Part shown: piece by piece, positions 5,361 to 8,030 of the stretch
Layout: each line of letters begins with the position of its first letter
Numbering within the stretch: position 1 is the first letter of the stretch
NCBI GenBank assembly: GCA_001799225.1
Contig: MGTA01000060.1
Span: 1-8,030, forward strand
Source: Deltaproteobacteria bacterium RIFOXYD12_FULL_50_9
GTDB taxonomy: Bacteria; Desulfobacterota; Desulfobulbia; Desulfobulbales; CALZHT01
Direction: 5' to 3'
DNA length: 8,030 nt
Notes under the pieces: generated by a model
Seen by the model: only the letters and a program-made list of their open reading frames with translations
The model's database searches: none
Told to the model about the DNA's origin: nothing
Position numbers and translations under genes: made by a program

Positions 5361-5582
5361 ATGAAAATTACTATTACCTACTGCACCCGCTGAAACTATC
5401 TGCCACGAGCTTCCAGGTTGGGAGAAGAACTGAAAAAGCTGCTGCCTATTGAGGTGGAATACCGAGCCGGGTCAAACGGTGTTTTTGAGATCAGCCAGGA
5501 CGACACGCTCATTTTCTCAAAGGCCAAAGCCGGCCGTTTTCCAGAGCCCCATGAAATCGCGGCCCTTATAAAAAATCGTTAA
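5361..5582 (+). CDS. selW: SelW-like selenoprotein (Rdx family, SelT/SelW/SelH), UGA read as selenocysteine
   Basis: The frame starts MKITITYCTR, meets TGA at 5391-5393 (codon 11), and continues with NYLPRASRLGEELKKLLPI, then YRAGSNGVFEI and GRFPEPHEIAALIKN, ending at TAA 5580-5582. This is 73 residues. The continuation fits the Rdx fold closely: YCxxU/C redox motif at the N-terminus, conserved NGVFEI (39-44), LIFSK, GRFPEP (58-63). Reading TGA as selenocysteine gives YCTRUNYLPRA, a CxxU motif where homologues carry CxxC or CxxU. UGA is a normal stop elsewhere in the window, so this is site-specific recoding. A SECIS-like hairpin follows. AGAGGA (5350-5355) lies five bases before the ATG. Rdx proteins are small thioredoxin-fold thiol oxidoreductases of uncertain substrate. 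The gene is divergent from an MFS gene and converges on yggS; the Sec machinery genes are not in the window. Confidence 0.92.
5410..5424 (+). promoter_or_regulatory. Bacterial SECIS element of selW
   Basis: CUUCC (5410-5414) pairs with GGGAG (5420-5424; one U-G pair), closing a five-base loop AGGUU. The loop starts 21 bases after the UGA. Bacterial SECIS hairpins lie within the coding region just downstream of the UGA and have a small apical loop with an early G; the E. coli fdhF loop bound by SelB is AGGUCU. The short stem is a limit, since pairing below it is poor. Confidence 0.7.
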
Positions 5583-6286
5583 GATATCTTCTGGTCACGA
5601 CTGCCGAAAATGGCCGTGCCGATCCGCACCAGAGTGGCGCCCTCTTCAATCGCCACCTCGTAATCAGCCGACATCCCCATGGACAACTCCGGCTGATCCG
5701 TGCCGGGGAACAACCCTTTTTTATGCATCTCTTCCACCAGAATCCGCAAATTCCTAAAAAATGGCCGACCGGCTGCCGGCTCGGCAAAAAAAGGCGGCAT
5801 GGCCATCAAACCTTTGACTATAAGAGATCGACAGCTCCGGTTGATTTCAACCAGCAACCCCTCGACCTGCTCAGGCAGTACACCGGCCTTTTGAATCTCC
5901 CTGCCGATATTAACCTCCAGAAGAATATCAAGCCTTCTGCCTTGAGCCGTTAAACGGCGGTCAAGCGCCTGGGCAAGTTTCAACCGGTCAACGGTCTGCA
6001 CCATCTGAAATATGTCGGCAACGGTATTAGCTTTATTGCTCTGGAACTTACCAATAAAATGCCAGCTTACGCCATTGCTGATTGCCGGGATCTTATCCCG
6101 GGCCTCCTGGACATAATTCTCACCAAAAATCAGCTGCCCGGCTGCTATGGCCTCGATAATCCGCTCAGCACTGACCAGCTTGCTGACCGCCACCAGCCTT
6201 ACCGCCTCCGGTTTCCGACCGGAACGGCCGGCAGCCTGCGCTATCCGTTCCTTAATTGTTTGGAGATTTTCACTGATCGTCGACAT
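5579..6286 (-). CDS. yggS: YggS/PROSC-type pyridoxal-phosphate homeostasis protein
   Basis: This 235-residue PLP-binding TIM-barrel protein matches the family's usual length. The PLP lysine is in LVAVSKLVS (K36). Other family blocks are FGENYVQEARDK (54-65), WHFIGKFQSNK (75-85), LLEVNIGREIQKAG, GLMAMPP, and LSMGMSADYEVAIEEG followed by TLVRIGTAIFG at the end, which binds the phosphate. It has no known catalytic activity and keeps free PLP and amino-acid/keto-acid balance in the cytoplasm. The start has GGTGA four bases upstream, inside the end of tatD; only three bases separate the two genes, so they are co-transcribed. Its TAA stop (5581-5579) overlaps the opposing selW stop by sharing TTAA. 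Confidence 0.96.
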   Translation of the reverse strand: MSTISENLQTIKERIAQAAGRSGRKPEAVRLVAVSKLVSAERIIEAIAAGQLIFGENYVQEARDKIPAISNGVSWHFIGKFQSNKANTVADIFQMVQTVDRLKLAQALDRRLTAQGRRLDILLEVNIGREIQKAGVLPEQVEGLLVEINRSCRSLIVKGLMAMPPFFAEPAAGRPFFRNLRILVEEMHKKGLFPGTDQPELSMGMSADYEVAIEEGATLVRIGTAIFGSRDQKIS

Positions 6287-6289
6287 GAA

Positions 6290-7111
6290 TCACCATTTAT
6301 CGCCAAAAAGAGCGGCGGCATTAATCGAAGTTTGCTGCGCCACCTCGGCAAGGGAGATATTTTTCAAATCCGCAACCTTTTGGGCAGTAGAGAGCAGATA
6401 GGCCGGTTCGTTCCGTTTACCGCGCCAGGGCACTGCTGTAAGATAGGGGCCATCCGTTTCCAGAAGAAGGGCTGTAAGCGGGACAGTGCGAACCACCTCG
6501 GCCAGCATATCTGCCTTGTTATAGGTAACTACCCCGGTAATGGAGATATAAAAACCCAGTTCCATAACGGCACGGGCTAGAGTGCTATCCCCGGAAAAGC
6601 AGTGCATGACACCACCGGCCGGATATGGGGATTCCCGTTGCAAGATTTCCATGACCTCGACATGCGCCTCCCGATCATGGATAACCAGCGGCAGATTTGC
6701 AGCCTTGGCCAACAGGACCTGGCGCTGAAAATGCTCTCTCTGCAGGGCAAGCGGGGTATGACTCCGCACCGAATCCATGCCGATCTCACCCCAGGCGACC
6801 ACTTCCGGTTCCCGAGCCAGTACCTGCAACTCCAAATACTGCGAATCAGTCAGCTCTGCGATATTGTGGGGATGCACCCCAACCGTGGCAACGATACCTT
6901 GATGATGCCGGGCCAGATCAATAGCCGCTCTTGAACTGACGAGATCAATCCCCACACTGACTATCCTGGTGACCCCGGCGTCCCGCGCCCTTAGAAGAAC
7001 TTGATCGAGATCTTCCCCGTAGGCGGACATATCCAGATGGCAGTGGGTATCAACCAGCGTGACATCCGGAGGTAGTTGCGACGGTATTTTACTCAATAAC
7101 TTAATGGGCAT
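6290..7111 (-). CDS. tatD: TatD-family metal-dependent hydrolase (DNase)
   Basis: This 273-residue amidohydrolase-like TIM barrel has every expected metal-site motif: DTHCHLD (21-27), VGVHPH (77-82), WGEIGMD (107-113), VIHDREA (143-149), MHCFSG (169-174) and ETDGPYL (218-224), followed by RGKRNEP. Family members are cytoplasmic 3'-5' exonucleases involved in DNA repair and breakdown; YcfH/TatD type cannot be separated here. ATG 7111 is chosen. A longer frame would start at TTG 7141 well inside hicB and add residues unlike the family. The chosen start overlaps the hicB end by 11 bases and has no clear ribosome site, implying coupling. The GEIGMDS variant replaces the commoner GEIGLDY. An operon with yggS downstream is likely. 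Confidence 0.94.
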   Translation of the reverse strand: MPIKLLSKIPSQLPPDVTLVDTHCHLDMSAYGEDLDQVLLRARDAGVTRIVSVGIDLVSSRAAIDLARHHQGIVATVGVHPHNIAELTDSQYLELQVLAREPEVVAWGEIGMDSVRSHTPLALQREHFQRQVLLAKAANLPLVIHDREAHVEVMEILQRESPYPAGGVMHCFSGDSTLARAVMELGFYISITGVVTYNKADMLAEVVRTVPLTALLLETDGPYLTAVPWRGKRNEPAYLLSTAQKVADLKNISLAEVAQQTSINAAALFGDKW

Positions 7112-7433
7112 GAGCGGTGGTTTTATCCAGGCTATCGGCAATCCAGGCGTTCAGGCTTTTCCCAGCCTGGCGAGCGGCTATATAGGCCCGGCGATGCAGA
7201 TCGGGCGGCAGACGAAGCATGAGCTTACCGGTGAATGGTTTTTCCGGTTCGTGCCCGAGTTGGGCGCAAAAAGCGAGATAGTCCTCTACAGAATCATGCA
7301 AGGCCTGCCTGATTTCGTCAACAGTCGTTCCCTGAAAGGTGATAACATCGCGAGTGTTAATGACCTCACCGTGGAAGATGCCGGCATCGTCATCAAAGTC
7401 AACCTTGCCGATAAAGCCTTTGTATTCCATCAT
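7101..7433 (-). CDS. hicB: HicB-family antitoxin (intact, toxin partner truncated)
   Basis: The 110-residue product has the two parts of this HicB subgroup. An N-terminal RNase-H-like fold runs from MMEYKGFIGKVDFDDDAGIF through GEVINTRDVITFQG to EIRQALHDSVEDYL (1-53). A C-terminal ribbon-helix-helix DNA-binding segment is FTGKLMLRLPPDLHRRAYIA, then GKSLNAWIADSL (about 67-102). HicB normally neutralises HicA, an mRNA-cutting toxin, and represses its own operon. A strong AGGAGG (7448-7443) lies nine bases before ATG 7433, so the first of two adjacent ATGs is taken. The ATG overlaps the stop of the hicA remnant as ATGA, the normal hicAB arrangement. The end overlaps tatD. Without a working toxin here it may act on a HicA elsewhere or only as a DNA-binding protein. 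Confidence 0.88.
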   Translation of the reverse strand: MMEYKGFIGKVDFDDDAGIFHGEVINTRDVITFQGTTVDEIRQALHDSVEDYLAFCAQLGHEPEKPFTGKLMLRLPPDLHRRAYIAARQAGKSLNAWIADSLDKTTAHAH

Positions 7434-7561
7434 GGTCGTATCCCTCCTGTTTCAAGATATCTCCGCACCGACATCACGGCGCCCTTATCTGTCTCCTTGT
7501 GGGGATGGGGACGATGAAAGGTGGCCTTGACCCCGTTCAGCAGATCAGGCGCGTTCGAAAA
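7430..7561 (-). pseudogene. hicA toxin remnant, N-terminal half missing
   Basis: Directly upstream of hicB, an open stretch of 43 codons runs from just after the sigma54-regulator stop to TGA 7432-7430. It has no plausible start codon. It contains LNGVKATFHRPHP, then HKETDKGAV and SVRRYLETGGIRP. This matches the C-terminal half of the HicA subgroup that pairs with this type of HicB (general pattern FHRPHP..xTDKGAVxSVRxxLExxGI.P). Intact family members need about 40-50 more N-terminal residues, but that space is occupied by the intact end of the regulator gene, in the same frame. A deletion therefore joined the two. The fragment should not make active toxin. It retains the hicB ribosome site within its last codons, which may be why the tail persists. 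Confidence 0.78.
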
Positions 7562-8030
7562 TCACAGGCCGTACTTTTCGATCTTGCGATAGAGGGTGCG
7601 CAGCCCGATGCCGAGTTTTCTGGCGGCTTTGGCCTTGTCACCGCCGGTCTCGTTCAAGACCTGGGCCATGGTTTTCTTCTCCAGGTCGTCAAGCAGCCCG
7701 CCCTCTTCACTGCCGGCTGTTTCACCGATCGGCTGATTCATCACATAATCCGGGATACTGGCGAGATCGACCACGTCTGACCTGGTCATGACCACTGCAC
7801 TCTCAACGCAGTTGATAAGCTCACGAACATTGCCCGGCCAGTTGTACTCCTTCATGAGGTGCATGGCCTCTTCGGAAACGCCGTGCACCGGCTTACCGTG
7901 GATCGTGGCATATTTCCGAACAAAGTGACGGACCAGCGGCTCTATGTCCTGCTTCCGACGTCTGAGCGGCGGCACCTCGATCCGTACGACCCGCAGCCGG
8001 TAATAAAGGTCGTCGCGGAACTTCCCCTCC
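7562..8030 (-). CDS. Sigma54-dependent NtrC-family transcriptional regulator, C-terminal part (partial, runs off right edge)
   Basis: The visible 155 residues open inside the AAA+ domain. EGKFRDDLYYRLRVVRIEVP and PLRRRKQDIEPLVRHF include the region around the arginine finger, and YNWPGNVRELINCVESAVV (near visible residue 63) is sensor II, the last conserved block. A linker rich in Gly and Glu follows, then a Fis-type helix-turn-helix, GGDKAKAARKLGIGLRTLYR, then KIEKYGL at the end. Such proteins bind upstream enhancers and use ATP to open RNA polymerase-sigma54 promoters. The N-terminal sensor or receiver domain lies outside, so a two-component partner cannot be named; the end resembles response regulators. 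TGA 7564-7562 is the stop, after which the hicA remnant continues in frame. No terminator is seen between them. Confidence 0.93.
   Translation of the reverse strand, partial: EGKFRDDLYYRLRVVRIEVPPLRRRKQDIEPLVRHFVRKYATIHGKPVHGVSEEAMHLMKEYNWPGNVRELINCVESAVVMTRSDVVDLASIPDYVMNQPIGETAGSEEGGLLDDLEKKTMAQVLNETGGDKAKAARKLGIGLRTLYRKIEKYGL

Noticed and set aside
5361..5393. A ten-codon leader peptide ending at TGA ahead of a separate downstream gene
   Set aside because: No start codon with a ribosome site follows the TGA, and the redox motif plus the downstream sequence make one continuous Rdx domain.
5391..5393. Genome-wide reassignment of UGA (for example to Trp or Gly)
   Set aside because: TGA is the stop codon of the TPR, tatD, zinc-ribbon and sigma54-regulator genes in this same window.

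Overview
The window looks like chromosomal DNA from a Gram-negative, selenocysteine-using bacterium, most likely a deltaproteobacterium (Desulfobacterota). This is inference. It rests on a SelW-type selenoprotein gene, a sigma54-dependent NtrC-family regulator, a REP/RAYT system of the 'HHRRSIRLKGYDY' type, and the mix of ORF6N and four-helix-bundle genes. No ribosomal marker is present. UGA ends at least four ordinary genes here, so it is a normal stop codon outside the selenoprotein.

Left third (1-2120) is accessory DNA. It opens with the N-terminal HD-nuclease part of a cas3 gene that runs off the left edge, so a type I CRISPR-Cas operon probably lies to the left. A small zinc-ribbon gene follows. 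Next comes a decayed ORF6N (phage anti-repressor-like) gene, split by a 420-bp unit made of a four-helix-bundle gene between perfect 34-bp inverted repeats. Two direct ~107-bp palindromic repeats bracket this pseudogene. A composite REP element (two facing hairpins) closes the region.

Middle (2113-5102), all on the minus strand, holds three genes: an MFS exporter, a TPR protein, and a REP-associated tyrosine transposase (RAYT) coupled to the TPR gene by an ATGA overlap. The RAYT carries a second copy of the composite REP element inside its reading frame, and its stop codon lies in the first copy.

Right third (5103-8030): a plus-strand selW gene with an in-frame UGA (Sec, CxxU motif) and a SECIS-like hairpin just after it. 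Ordinary ORF calling misses it. It converges on yggS, and their stop codons share the four bases TTAA. On the minus strand, reading right to left, are the C-terminal part of a sigma54 regulator, a truncated hicA toxin remnant, an intact hicB antitoxin, tatD and yggS. The last three are tightly packed and probably form one operon.

The main results are the selenoprotein, the toxin-less HicB, the ORF6N gene broken by an inverted-repeat-bounded cassette, and the REP element tolerated within its own RAYT gene.
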